A stretch of 64,000 nucleotides of DNA. It comes from Magnetococcales bacterium. Lineage in GTDB: Bacteria > Pseudomonadota > Magnetococcia > Magnetococcales > Magnetaquicoccaceae. Position 1 is the stretch's first letter. Every line of letters starts with the position of its first letter. Below are positions 34,632-42,387 of this stretch, piece after piece. Position numbers and translations under genes: made by a program. The DNA lies in assembly GCA_015231375.1 (NCBI GenBank), contig JADGBT010000009.1:1-64000 (forward strand), in the 5' to 3' direction. The notes under the pieces are model-generated. The model had not been told where the DNA came from, did not search any database, and was given only the letters and a program-made list of their open reading frames with translations.

Positions 34632-35048
34632 ATGTCCAATGTGTCCAGCAGCAAGCCCGTTCGTCCAAAGGCGACGGCCATCCGCAGTGAGCGGGTTGAT
34701 CAGTTGATCGTTTCGGCGCGCAAATCCCGGGATGAGCGCATGGCCGGCTATCGGGAGCGGTCTTTGGCGATTCATCCCTGGGTGTGCGCCCGCTGTGGAC
34801 GGAGCTTCATCCGGGAGAATTTAAGCGAACTCACGGTTCACCATAAGGACCATAATCACGATAATAATCCAGGTGATGGCAGCAATTGGGAAAATTTGTG
34901 TTTATATTGCCATGATAACGAACACTCTCGGTACGAAGAACATCAAGCATCTCATGACAGCCAGGGTGATCCGGATGCGGCGGAATCTGGGGCCACGCAT
35001 CACCCTTTTGCCGATCTGAAGGCGCTGCTGGAGCGCAAAAGAGTCTGA
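34632..35048 (+). CDS. yajD: HNH nuclease family protein YajD
   Basis: 138 residues; ATG at 34632 has GGGAG 8 bases upstream. 'GYRERSLAIHPWVCARCGRSF', 'LTVHHKDHNHDNNPGDGSNW' and 'LCLYCHDNEHSRYEEH' give the two CxxC zinc pairs and the HNH core, and the closing 'PFADLKALLERK' also matches the E. coli YajD C-terminus as I remember it. The biological role of YajD is not established; it is a conserved chromosomal protein, not a homing endonuclease. A 20-residue Ser/Arg/Lys-rich N-terminal extension is present. Confidence 0.92.
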   Translation: MSNVSSSKPVRPKATAIRSERVDQLIVSARKSRDERMAGYRERSLAIHPWVCARCGRSFIRENLSELTVHHKDHNHDNNPGDGSNWENLCLYCHDNEHSRYEEHQASHDSQGDPDAAESGATHHPFADLKALLERKRV

Positions 35049-35297
35049 ATCTTATACCTCTTGAGTCTTATAGACAATGAGAAACTCAAGAATGCTGCAA
35101 AGAAAATGCGTTTAGCCTATTTTTTTTGCTTCGGATTCGGTCTACAGTTTATCCGTGTTTTGGTTCATGTTTGAAATGAACGGGTTATCTGGTTGTATCT
35201 CCAAGGGGAACGCTGAAACAACATAAAGGAGTCTTTGCTGTCCTGCCGATCCGACGGCGGGCCAAGGTTATAATGGCCTGTCGCGCGGAGGGGCGGC

Positions 35298-35849
35298 TTA
35301 CTCCTCTTCGTCCGTGGACAGGTCGTGGAAGCCCACTTGCAGTATGGTGCGGGCCAGCAGTTCGCTCATGCGTTGGGCGTGGGCCTTGCAGAGGGATTTT
35401 TCCACGCCTTGTTCTTTCCAGCGTTGCAGCAGTTCCCGGCAGGAGTCGGTGCCAACGGCATCCATGTAGCGTCGATGATAGATCTGGGTCAGGGTGTAGG
35501 CTTGTTCCTTGGCCTCTTCGTCGCCGGGCTGATCCCGTCCCGTCACCAGGCCGATGGACATCAGTCCGGCGGTCAGCACCCCGCAGGTGTGTTGCAGTTC
35601 CGAGAATCCGCCGTTGAAGGGGGTGGCCAGACGGGTGATCAGGCGGGAATCGACGCGATGCGGGGCGAACACCTCGGCAAAGGCCTTGATCATGGCTTCG
35701 GCGCAGGAGAACTGCCCGTCGGCATAGTAGTATCGTGTCCTTGCTCCCACTTGGCGGATGATCTCTTCTTCGGACAGGGGCGCGTTCGCGTCGTCGTGGG
35801 ACGCGGTGGCCGGGGAGGGGGGCGGAGACGGAGGGGAGGAACCGGTCAT
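35298..35849 (-). CDS. C_GCAxxG_C_C family redox-type protein
   Basis: 183 residues. After a Pro/Ser-rich start, 'GQFSCAEAMIKAFAEVF', 'TPFNGGF' and 'TCGVLTAGLMSIGLVTGR' match the C_GCAxxG_C_C family (PF09719), with later Cys in 'GTDSCRELL' and 'KSLCKAHAQ'. Members are often found with redox or sulfur enzymes; their biochemical role is unknown. The start is uncertain: I took the ATG at 35849, since the frame further upstream overlaps the neighbouring gene and looks non-coding. The gene lies 37 bases downstream of the DUF2249-like gene and likely shares its transcript. Confidence 0.75.
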   Translation of the reverse strand: MTGSSPPSPPPSPATASHDDANAPLSEEEIIRQVGARTRYYYADGQFSCAEAMIKAFAEVFAPHRVDSRLITRLATPFNGGFSELQHTCGVLTAGLMSIGLVTGRDQPGDEEAKEQAYTLTQIYHRRYMDAVGTDSCRELLQRWKEQGVEKSLCKAHAQRMSELLARTILQVGFHDLSTDEEE

Positions 35850-35886
35850 GGCGGTGTCGGCGGTGTGGGTGAACAGGATTGAGGGG

Positions 35887-36120
35887 TCATGACGTGGCAG
35901 GTCGTTCCGGGCGACGGATCGACAGCAGCACCTCTCCATCCGGCAGTTCCCGGGTCTCCACGGCCACACCCCGCTCCTGCAACCGGGGATAGAGCAGATG
36001 GGGAACGCGGCTGTGGCGGACCTGGAGGGTCTCGCCGGGAAACAGGGTGGCCACGGCCTCCAGAATGCGGACCATGGGTTCGGGCGCGGGCAGGTGGCGG
36101 ACATCCAGGTTCTGGCTCAT
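35887..36120 (-). CDS. DUF2249/TusA-like small protein
   Basis: 77 residues from the ATG at 36120. 'QNLDVRHLPAPEPMVRILEAV' and 'LFPGETLQVRHSRVPHLLYPRL' follow the DUF2249 pattern, a TusA-like two-layer fold. The TusA sulfur-carrying Cys (CPxP) is replaced by 'HLPAPEP', so it cannot act as a persulfide carrier in the TusA way. It precedes the C_GCAxxG_C_C gene and diverges from the siroheme gene, so a role in sulfur or nitrite metabolism is plausible but unproven. Confidence 0.7.
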   Translation of the reverse strand: MSQNLDVRHLPAPEPMVRILEAVATLFPGETLQVRHSRVPHLLYPRLQERGVAVETRELPDGEVLLSIRRPERPATS

Positions 36121-36197
36121 TTGAATCAACGGTCATCAAAGGAGGTGTGGAGACGGTGGATCGGGTGTATCATTTTGGGCGGTGATGGTTTCATCGG

Positions 36198-36226
36198 TTG
36201 CCAAGGGGCTCACGATGATCTACATA
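36198..36226 (+). promoter_or_regulatory. Candidate promoter of the siroheme synthase gene
   Basis: TTGCCA (36198-36203), 17-base spacer, TACATA (36221-36226), ~96 bases before the ATG at 36322. Both hexamers are recognisable but imperfect. Confidence 0.4.
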
Positions 36227-36321
36227 GAAGATGATGTCAATATAAAAATGATCCGGCGGATGGCGCGCAGCGGTTGACGGGCGCGGGGGTGGCTGGCAGG
36301 AAGGAAGCGAGAGATCAGCCC

Positions 36322-37017
36322 ATGGTGGAAGAGACGCTGTTGCCCTTGTTTTTGCGTGTGCGGGATCGTCCCTGTCTGCTGGTGGGGGCGGGGAGCGAGG
36401 CGAGTCGCAAGGGGTTGGCCTTGTTGGCCGCTGGCGCGCGTCTGACCATTCTCGCCGACTCCCTGGAGGGAGAACTGGCGGCGGCGGTGGCGGCGGGATT
36501 GGCTTTCTGGAGTCGCGGACCGTTTGTCCCGGCCCATCTGGACGGGATGTGGCTGGCGGTCAGCGCGTCGGATGACATGGCCCTCAACGCCGCTCTTCAC
36601 GCGGCGGCCCTGGAGCGGCGGGTGTGGTTGAATGTGGTGGATCAACCCCGTTTCTGCACCCTGATCTGGCCGGCGGTGGTGGTGCGTCCGCCGGTGACTC
36701 TGGCCATCACCACCGGCGGGGCGGCGCCCGCGCTGGCGGGTTATCTGCGGCGGCGCATCGAGGCGTGGCTGCCCGAGGGGGTGGGGGCCTTGGCCCGGCG
36801 TCTGTCCGTGTGGAGACGAGAGGTGCCGGGAGGATTGGCGGCCCGTGGACGTTTCTGGCGGGAGTTGCTGGATCAGGGCGTGGCTGAGCGTTTCTTGCAG
36901 GGTGACGAGGCCGGAGCCGAGGAGATGGTGCGACAGGCGTTGGCGTCATGCGCGGGTTCCGGAGCGTCACTCGGGACCGGAAAGGCGGCGGACCGCGAAA
37001 GAGCGGAGAATGGGTGA
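36322..37017 (+). CDS. Precorrin-2 dehydrogenase / sirohydrochlorin ferrochelatase (CysG N-terminal/Met8-like)
   Basis: 231 residues; ATG at 36322 with GAGAG ~8 bases upstream. It oxidises precorrin-2 with NAD and can insert iron to make siroheme for sulfite or nitrite reductase. 'LFLRVRDRPCLLVGAGSEASRKG' is the Rossmann start (the usual GGGxVAxRK appears as GAGSEASRK), followed by 'VWLNVVDQPRFCTLIWPAVV' and 'LAITTGGAAPALAGYLRRRIE'. The uroporphyrinogen methyltransferase half of CysG is absent, as in stand-alone Met8/SirC-type enzymes. An HD-GYP gene follows 35 bases later on the same strand. Confidence 0.9.
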   Translation: MVEETLLPLFLRVRDRPCLLVGAGSEASRKGLALLAAGARLTILADSLEGELAAAVAAGLAFWSRGPFVPAHLDGMWLAVSASDDMALNAALHAAALERRVWLNVVDQPRFCTLIWPAVVVRPPVTLAITTGGAAPALAGYLRRRIEAWLPEGVGALARRLSVWRREVPGGLAARGRFWRELLDQGVAERFLQGDEAGAEEMVRQALASCAGSGASLGTGKAADRERAENG

Positions 37018-37052
37018 GGCGTGGCGTTTTTCTCGGGCGGTCGGAGGCAATG

Positions 37053-38315
37053 ATGATCAGAAAGATTACGGTTCAACACCTGAGGGCCGGGATGTTCGTG
37101 CATGATTTCAACCACGATTGGAAGGATCCCTGTTGTCAGGATCGGGATCCGAACGCCTTTCGCGGTCCCCGGATGATCCGTACCGACGAGGAGGTGCAAG
37201 CGATCATCGCCCACGGCATCGCCGAGCTTTACATCGATTCCTCCCGTGGGCGCGATGTGGAGGAGGCGCCCACCGCCTCGGAGGTCCAGGCCATGCTGGA
37301 AGCCCAGTTGCGCGATCTGGCCGAAGACGATCCAGAGGAGACCCCCCAGGAGGTGCCCATGGATCGCGAGATCCATCAGGCCGCCAAGGTCAAGGCCCAT
37401 GCCCGCAATCTGGTGGGATCGATTCTCGAAGACGCCCGTCTGGGCAAACAGGTCACCTTGTCACCGGTCAAGGACGCGGTGCGCAACATGGCGGATTCCA
37501 TGTTCCGCAATCCGGACGCCCTGCTTTCGTTGAGCCTCATCAAGCAGCGGGATGAATACACCTTCATGCATTCCGTGAACGTGGGGGTGATGCTGATGTC
37601 GTTCTGTCGCGCCCTGGAGATGGCCGAGGAGGATATCATCAATGTCGGCATCGGTGGCATGCTCCACGACATCGGCAAGATGCGCACCCCCGAAGGCATT
37701 CTCAACAAGGCGGGCAAACTCTCCGACGAAGAGTTTGCCATCATGAAAAAACATGTCACCTACAGCCGCAAGATCCTCTCCGAAACGCCGGGCATCGCCG
37801 AAGTCAGCATGCATGTCGCCGCCCAGCATCATGAGCGTTTCGACGGTTCGGGCTATCCTTTGGGGCTCAAGGGGGATGCGATCAACCGTTTCGGTCAGAT
37901 GGCGGCCATTGTCGATGTCTACGACGCCATCACCTCGGATCGCTGTTATCACAAGGGCAATCCGCCCCACATGGCCCTCAAGCGCATGCTGGAGTGGAGC
38001 AAATACCACTTCAGTGCGGATCTGTATCAGAAGTTTGTCCAGTGTGTGGGGATCTATCCCATGGGAACCCTGGTGCGCCTGGAAAATGGCTTTTTGGGAG
38101 TGGTCAACCGTCCCAACCATGAAAGCCTGTTGCATCCGGTGGTCACCCTGGTGATCAATGGCAAGACCGGACAGCGGATCCAGCCCAGAGAGGTGGATCT
38201 GATGGCTTACAAGAGTGATCAAAAGGCCGGATTCGTCATCAAGGGCCACGAGGATCACGTCAAGTGGCAGGTGAATCCGGTGGAGTTCCTGCCCAACGCC
38301 AAGCTGTACGAGTGA
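37053..38315 (+). CDS. HD-GYP c-di-GMP phosphodiesterase with DUF3391
   Basis: 420 residues. I prefer the ATG at 37053, 5 bases after GGAGG, to one 3 bases earlier. The N-terminal ~150 residues are a DUF3391-type domain ('TVQHLRAGMFVHDFNHDW'). The catalytic half has 'SVNVGVMLMSFC', 'GGMLHDIGKMRTP', 'HVTYSRKIL', 'AAQHHERFDGSGYP' and 'IVDVYDAITSDR', with the HD and GYP motifs intact, so c-di-GMP hydrolysis is expected. It is cytoplasmic. The window also encodes a GGDEF cyclase at 42.4-43.3 kb, so synthesis and breakdown are both represented. Confidence 0.93.
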   Translation: MIRKITVQHLRAGMFVHDFNHDWKDPCCQDRDPNAFRGPRMIRTDEEVQAIIAHGIAELYIDSSRGRDVEEAPTASEVQAMLEAQLRDLAEDDPEETPQEVPMDREIHQAAKVKAHARNLVGSILEDARLGKQVTLSPVKDAVRNMADSMFRNPDALLSLSLIKQRDEYTFMHSVNVGVMLMSFCRALEMAEEDIINVGIGGMLHDIGKMRTPEGILNKAGKLSDEEFAIMKKHVTYSRKILSETPGIAEVSMHVAAQHHERFDGSGYPLGLKGDAINRFGQMAAIVDVYDAITSDRCYHKGNPPHMALKRMLEWSKYHFSADLYQKFVQCVGIYPMGTLVRLENGFLGVVNRPNHESLLHPVVTLVINGKTGQRIQPREVDLMAYKSDQKAGFVIKGHEDHVKWQVNPVEFLPNAKLYE

Positions 38316-38335
38316 TCCTCTCTGTTTCCCTCGCG

Positions 38336-38378
38336 CCTCCTCCCTTGCCGGTCCGTTCGGATCGGTGTGGGGAGGAGG
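38336..38378. terminator. Bidirectional terminator-like hairpin between convergent genes
   Basis: CCTCCTCCC (38336-38344) pairs with GGGAGGAGG (38370-38378); the loop side can extend the stem. It lies 20 bases past the HD-GYP stop and directly abuts the stop of the convergent gene. No clear T-run. Confidence 0.5.
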
Positions 38379-40052
38379 TCACGGGGTCATCACCAGCCTG
38401 AAACCCACGTGCAGATCCGGATGGGAAGGATCGATGCCGGTACGGTTGGCGGTGCGGGCGTAGTCGGGCCACACCGCCCAACTGCCGCCACGGGCGCTGC
38501 GGAAAAATCCCTGGTTCGGTCCTTGTGGATCCTGTTTGGGCGCACCGCTGTAGTAACTCGGCGCATACCAGTCCGACATCCACTCCCAGACGTTGCCGAT
38601 CATGTCGTGCAGCCCGAAGCCGTTGGGCAGGAACATCCCCACCGGCGCGGTTTCGGCGTAACCGTCCGTGCAGGGAAAGACGTTCCATTTGGGCCAGGCC
38701 TGTTTGGCGCTGGCGTCTCCCACGTTGGCATGGCGACACCCTTCGGCCGGGTCGTCGCCCCAGGGGAAGTCGCGGGTCGAACCGTTGCGGGCCGCGTATT
38801 CCCATTCCGCCTCCGTGGGCAGACGGAAATGTACCCCGCCACGACCCGACATCCATTGGGCGAACCGGTTGGCTTGATCCCAGGTGATGTTGACCACCGG
38901 TTGCAGATCGCTGTCGAGGTCGTGGCCATCATAGGCGGAGCTGGAGTGCTTGGGATCGAAGCGGCGATATTGACCATTGGTCACCTCGGTGCGACCGATC
39001 CAGAAACTTTGCACACACACCTCGTGTACCGGTTTCTCGTCCGGATCGTGGCGGTCGCTGCCCATCTGGAAACAGCCAGCGGGGATTTCGACGAATTCGA
39101 TGCCGGTGACCGGTTCCGCCTGGGTGCGCAGACCCGAGGTGGTCTCGGCCTTTGAGGCCGCCTTGGGGGCGCTTTCGGGTGGTTTCGGCTCGGTGGAGGA
39201 TGGCTCCGGGGGCAGAGGGAGCGGGGGAGGCGGCAACGGCGCGCGCGGCGGTGGTGGGCTTTGCGGCTCGGGTTGCGGGACTTCCGGTTTGGGAACGCTC
39301 CCGGTGGTGGTTCTGGGTTCCGGCTGCGCGGGTGTCGTCGGTGCGGAGGCGTCCGGTTTGGAGTCCGGCTTGGAGTCCGGCTTGGAGTCGGGTTTGGAGT
39401 CGGGTTTGGAGTCCGGCTTGGAGTCCGGTTTGGAGTCCGGTTTGGAGTCGGGTTTGGAGTCCGGCTTGGAGTCGGGTTTGGAGTCGGGTTTGGAGTCGGG
39501 TTTGGAGTCCGGTTTCCGGGAATCGTCCCGTTTGACGTCGATTGTTGGGGTGGCGTTGGGTTGGGGGGCCGGTTGCGTGGATGCGGCGGGTTCATCCTGG
39601 GCGGCGGCCTTGAGAATGGGCTTGGGCGTGGGGAGTTCTTTTTTCCGGGTATCGGTCTTGGGGGATTTCTTCTCCCCTGGCGTGCGGGTGCGCTGGTCCA
39701 GCAGGGCTTGCACCCGTTTGGCTTTCTGGGCACGCTGAAGCGCCAGATTGGGGTTGCCGGTCTGCGCCGCCTCTTTGGAAAGCCTTTGGAACGAGCTGAC
39801 GATGGTGCGCAGTCCCTCCCATCCCAGGGGATTGTCGGCTTCCATCGCAATGATCTTTTGGTATTTTTCCAAGGCGTTCATCCCTTTTGGCTGGGTGAAG
39901 CGCCGGGCGTGCAGATCTTTTTCCGCTGACGCGGCCAGCGCGCGGATGGTCTGCTGGGTGTCGGCGTGGAGTTCTCCGGTCACAAGCAGCCACACAGGCA
40001 GCGCCAGGAGGGCCAGAAGGGAGCGGATCGATGTGAGGAAGACAGGTTTCAT
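38379..40052 (-). CDS. Exported formylglycine-generating-enzyme-like (SUMF1) protein with KPDS repeats
   Basis: 557 residues from the ATG at 40052. Signal peptide ('LLALLALPVWLLVTGELHA'). An N-terminal helical region with TPR-like character (~35-125) is followed by a Pro/Lys linker with 13-14 tandem KPDS units and a Pro-rich stretch, then the SUMF1 domain (~325-557; 'VEIPAGCFQMGSD', 'FWIGRTEVTNGQYRRF', 'FRLPTEAEWEYAARNG', 'GNVWEWMSDWY', 'SARGGSW', 'VGFRLV'). True FGE needs two active-site Cys; here only scattered Cys ('GCRHANVG', 'FPCTDGYAET') are visible, so it may be a sulfatase-modifying-like fold used for binding, as in many bacterial homologues. Localisation periplasmic or surface. Confidence 0.88.
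   Translation of the reverse strand: MKPVFLTSIRSLLALLALPVWLLVTGELHADTQQTIRALAASAEKDLHARRFTQPKGMNALEKYQKIIAMEADNPLGWEGLRTIVSSFQRLSKEAAQTGNPNLALQRAQKAKRVQALLDQRTRTPGEKKSPKTDTRKKELPTPKPILKAAAQDEPAASTQPAPQPNATPTIDVKRDDSRKPDSKPDSKPDSKPDSKPDSKPDSKPDSKPDSKPDSKPDSKPDSKPDSKPDSKPDASAPTTPAQPEPRTTTGSVPKPEVPQPEPQSPPPPRAPLPPPPLPLPPEPSSTEPKPPESAPKAASKAETTSGLRTQAEPVTGIEFVEIPAGCFQMGSDRHDPDEKPVHEVCVQSFWIGRTEVTNGQYRRFDPKHSSSAYDGHDLDSDLQPVVNITWDQANRFAQWMSGRGGVHFRLPTEAEWEYAARNGSTRDFPWGDDPAEGCRHANVGDASAKQAWPKWNVFPCTDGYAETAPVGMFLPNGFGLHDMIGNVWEWMSDWYAPSYYSGAPKQDPQGPNQGFFRSARGGSWAVWPDYARTANRTGIDPSHPDLHVGFRLVMTP
39349..39516 (-). repeat. 12-bp minisatellite encoding KPDS units
   Basis: Fourteen contiguous 12-base units (GAGTCCGGTTTG and close variants) encode SKPD repeats. 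Units differ mainly at synonymous positions, so the array is not brand new. It is strictly in frame. Confidence 0.93.
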
Positions 40053-40174
40053 GGTGTGTCCGAAAAGCCAGGGCGTGGAATCGCGCAGCGTGCGAAAATT
40101 TTTCAATCGTATAGAATCTTTCAAAATTTTTTTATTTTATGCCTTCATCGGGGATCATGCAAGGAGAACGCATC

Positions 40175-42310
40175 ATGCAGGGATGGAGAAGAACCCTCAC
40201 GGCCTGGCTGGTGACGCGTCGGATGCGCGTCTCGGGAATCGACGGGTTGCGCGCCGTCGCGGGGGGATGGGTGGCGGTGGCCAATCACGACCATCCGCTG
40301 GATTGGCTGCTGGTGGCGCCTTTTTTGCCGGATGACACCCTGGTGGCCCTGCATCCGGTGGAGATGCCCTCGCCCCGTCTGGCTCGGTGGTGCTCCTGGT
40401 TGAGATTCGTGTCCCACGATCCCCTGGACCCCGCCACCCTCAAGCCTTTGGTGCGTCACCTGAAACAGGGGGGGCATCTGTTTGTGTTTCCTTCCGGCGG
40501 CGGGTTTGGCGACGGGGCTGTGGGGCGGGTGTTGCCGGGAGTGGCCCATCTGCCGGAGTTGGCCGGTGTGCCGGTGATTCCCCTCTGGCTGCACAACACC
40601 GCCTGGTGGCGCGGTGGACGGATTCGACCCCCGTTGGAGCTGACGGTTTCCCGGCCCCGGATGCTCACGTTGGGTCCGGGCCGGGAGCGTCATCGCAGCG
40701 CGGAGTTGGCCATGACCGACTGCCTGGAAGAGGCCGGACTCTTGGCCCGGGGACAACCGTCCACCTTGTGGGAGGCGGCCCGGCGCATCGTGGCCCATCA
40801 GGGGCGTTCCACCCCCATCATCGCGGACTCCTCCGGCATGCGGTTCACCTATGGCCAGTGGCTTGCCCGTTCCGTGATCCTGGGACGGGTGCTGGCCCGT
40901 CGGTCCGCTCCGGGAGAACGGGTCGGCGTGCTGTTGCCCACCACCGCCGGATCCCTGGTGGTGTTCTTCGCCCTGCTGGCCATCGGCAGGGTGCCGGCCA
41001 TGCTCAATTTCACCGCCGGAGCCGCCACGGTCCGTTCCGCCTGTCGCACCGCCCGCATCCGCACCGTTCTGACCTCCCGCCGTTTTGTGGACAAGGCCGG
41101 TTTGACCTCTTTGATCGCGGAACTGTCCGCTGAAACGGCGGTGGTGTGCGTGGAGGATCTGGCCCCGGAGGCCCGGCGTCCCTGGAACCTGCTGGCCGGA
41201 ACCCTGGCGTCGTTCTTTCCGGCCCGCCTCGCCGTGTCTCCAGAGTCGGAAGCGGTGATCCTGTTCACCTCTGGCACCGAAGGGGAACCCAAGGGGGTGG
41301 CTTTGTCCCATGGGGCCTTGCTGGCCAATATCCGTCAGGTCCAGTTGCGGGTGGGACTGCTGTGTGAACCCGGACGCGATTGCATGCTCGATGTGTTGCC
41401 CCTGTTTCATGCCTTTGGTCTGACCGTGGCCGCTTTGGCGCCGATTTTTTCCGGCGTGCGGCTGTATCTCCACCCCTCGCCCCTGGACTATCGGGCCATC
41501 GCCGAAATCGCCCAGCGGATCCGTCCCACCTTGCTGGTGGGGACCGATACCTTTTTGTCTGGATATGGACGGGTGGCCCATCCCGTGGATTTTCGTTCGT
41601 TGCGTCTGGTGTTCGCCGGAGGGGAACCCCTGCGGGAACGGACCCGTCGTCAATGGCTCGACAGGTTCGGCGTGGCGATCTTCCAGGGGTATGGCACCAC
41701 CGAGTGCGGACCCGCCTTGTCTGTGGATACCCCGCTGCTCCATGCCCCGGAGAGCGTGGGGCGTCCCCTGGCCGGGGTGCGCTGTCATCTGGAAGCGGTG
41801 CCCGGCATGCACGCGGGATTCCGGCTGCTGGTGAGCGGTCCCAACCTGATGCTCGGCTACATTCCGCCGGGCGGGGATGGACGGGTGGTGCCGGTTTCCG
41901 CCCCGGGTCCGGGTGCTGGATGGCATGACGTGGGGGATGTGGTGACCGTGGACGCGGAAGGGTTCTGGCATATCGTCGGACGTTTGAAACGGTTTGCCAA
42001 GATCGGAGGCGAAATGGTCTCCCTGGCCGCTGTCGAGGCCCTGGCGGAAACGGTCTGGCCCGACGCCCGGCATGCGGCGGTGGCCCTGCCCGACTCCCGC
42101 AAAGGGGAACGGATCCTCCTGGTCACCGAGCAGCGTTCTCCGGACCGGGCCGACCTGATGGCCATCGCCCGTCGGGATGGCGTCTCTGGGCTGTTCGTGC
42201 CCGCGTTTCTGTGGTCTGTGGAGACCCTGCCCCTGCTCGGACCCGGCAAGATCGATCATCAAGCCGTGCGGGCGCTGGCCGAAACCGCCTGGCCCGGCCT
42301 GGAGTCATGA
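40175..42310 (+). CDS. Aas-like acyltransferase / acyl-ACP (AMP-forming) synthetase
   Basis: 711 residues; ATG at 40175 has AAGGAGA 7 bases upstream. The N-terminal ~190 residues are a PlsC-type acyltransferase with an HX4D motif (NHDHPLDW, His38/Asp43); the second motif reads 'FVFPSGGGFGD', where Glu of FPEGT is absent. The rest is an AMP-binding ligase: 'LFTSGTEGEPKGVALSH', 'FQGYGTTECGP', 'WHDVGDVV' and catalytic Lys in 'LLGPGKID'. E. coli Aas uses such a pair to re-acylate lyso-PE in the inner membrane; Aas-like fusions also occur in lipid A and storage lipid pathways. No MFS lysophospholipid transporter domain is attached here. Confidence 0.87.
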   Translation: MQGWRRTLTAWLVTRRMRVSGIDGLRAVAGGWVAVANHDHPLDWLLVAPFLPDDTLVALHPVEMPSPRLARWCSWLRFVSHDPLDPATLKPLVRHLKQGGHLFVFPSGGGFGDGAVGRVLPGVAHLPELAGVPVIPLWLHNTAWWRGGRIRPPLELTVSRPRMLTLGPGRERHRSAELAMTDCLEEAGLLARGQPSTLWEAARRIVAHQGRSTPIIADSSGMRFTYGQWLARSVILGRVLARRSAPGERVGVLLPTTAGSLVVFFALLAIGRVPAMLNFTAGAATVRSACRTARIRTVLTSRRFVDKAGLTSLIAELSAETAVVCVEDLAPEARRPWNLLAGTLASFFPARLAVSPESEAVILFTSGTEGEPKGVALSHGALLANIRQVQLRVGLLCEPGRDCMLDVLPLFHAFGLTVAALAPIFSGVRLYLHPSPLDYRAIAEIAQRIRPTLLVGTDTFLSGYGRVAHPVDFRSLRLVFAGGEPLRERTRRQWLDRFGVAIFQGYGTTECGPALSVDTPLLHAPESVGRPLAGVRCHLEAVPGMHAGFRLLVSGPNLMLGYIPPGGDGRVVPVSAPGPGAGWHDVGDVVTVDAEGFWHIVGRLKRFAKIGGEMVSLAAVEALAETVWPDARHAAVALPDSRKGERILLVTEQRSPDRADLMAIARRDGVSGLFVPAFLWSVETLPLLGPGKIDHQAVRALAETAWPGLES

Positions 42311-42387
42311 GGTTGGGGCGGGATTGGGTCTGGTCTGTCGGACAGGGGCGGAAACCGGATCCCTCCTGGCCCGGCCTGGAGTCATGA
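42288..42387. repeat. Tandem duplication across the convergent 3' ends
   Basis: CCTGGCCCGGCCTGGAGTCA occurs at 42288-42307 and again at 42365-42384, a 77-base spacing, and the identity continues through TGA for 23 bases in total. The sequence following each copy is also alike (GGTTGGGGCGGGATTGGGT / AGTCGGGGCGTGGTCGGGT), so it is a diverged ~77-bp duplication. Copy 1 ends with the stop of the Aas-like gene; copy 2 contains the stop of the GGDEF gene. Confidence 0.8.

Noticed and set aside
34632-35048. HNH homing endonuclease in a mobile intron
   Set aside because: It matches YajD over its length, including the C-terminal PFADLKA; no interrupted gene flanks it.
33570-35048. Prophage remnant
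   Set aside because: A repressor and an HNH protein alone are not enough; no structural, replication or lysis genes are visible within several kb.
39349-39516. CRISPR array
   Set aside because: Units of 12 bases are contiguous without spacers and encode KPDS in frame.
40145-42262. 705-codon open frame antisense to the Aas-like gene
   Set aside because: No domain, and the plus strand has intact acyltransferase and AMP-ligase motifs with a good ribosome site.
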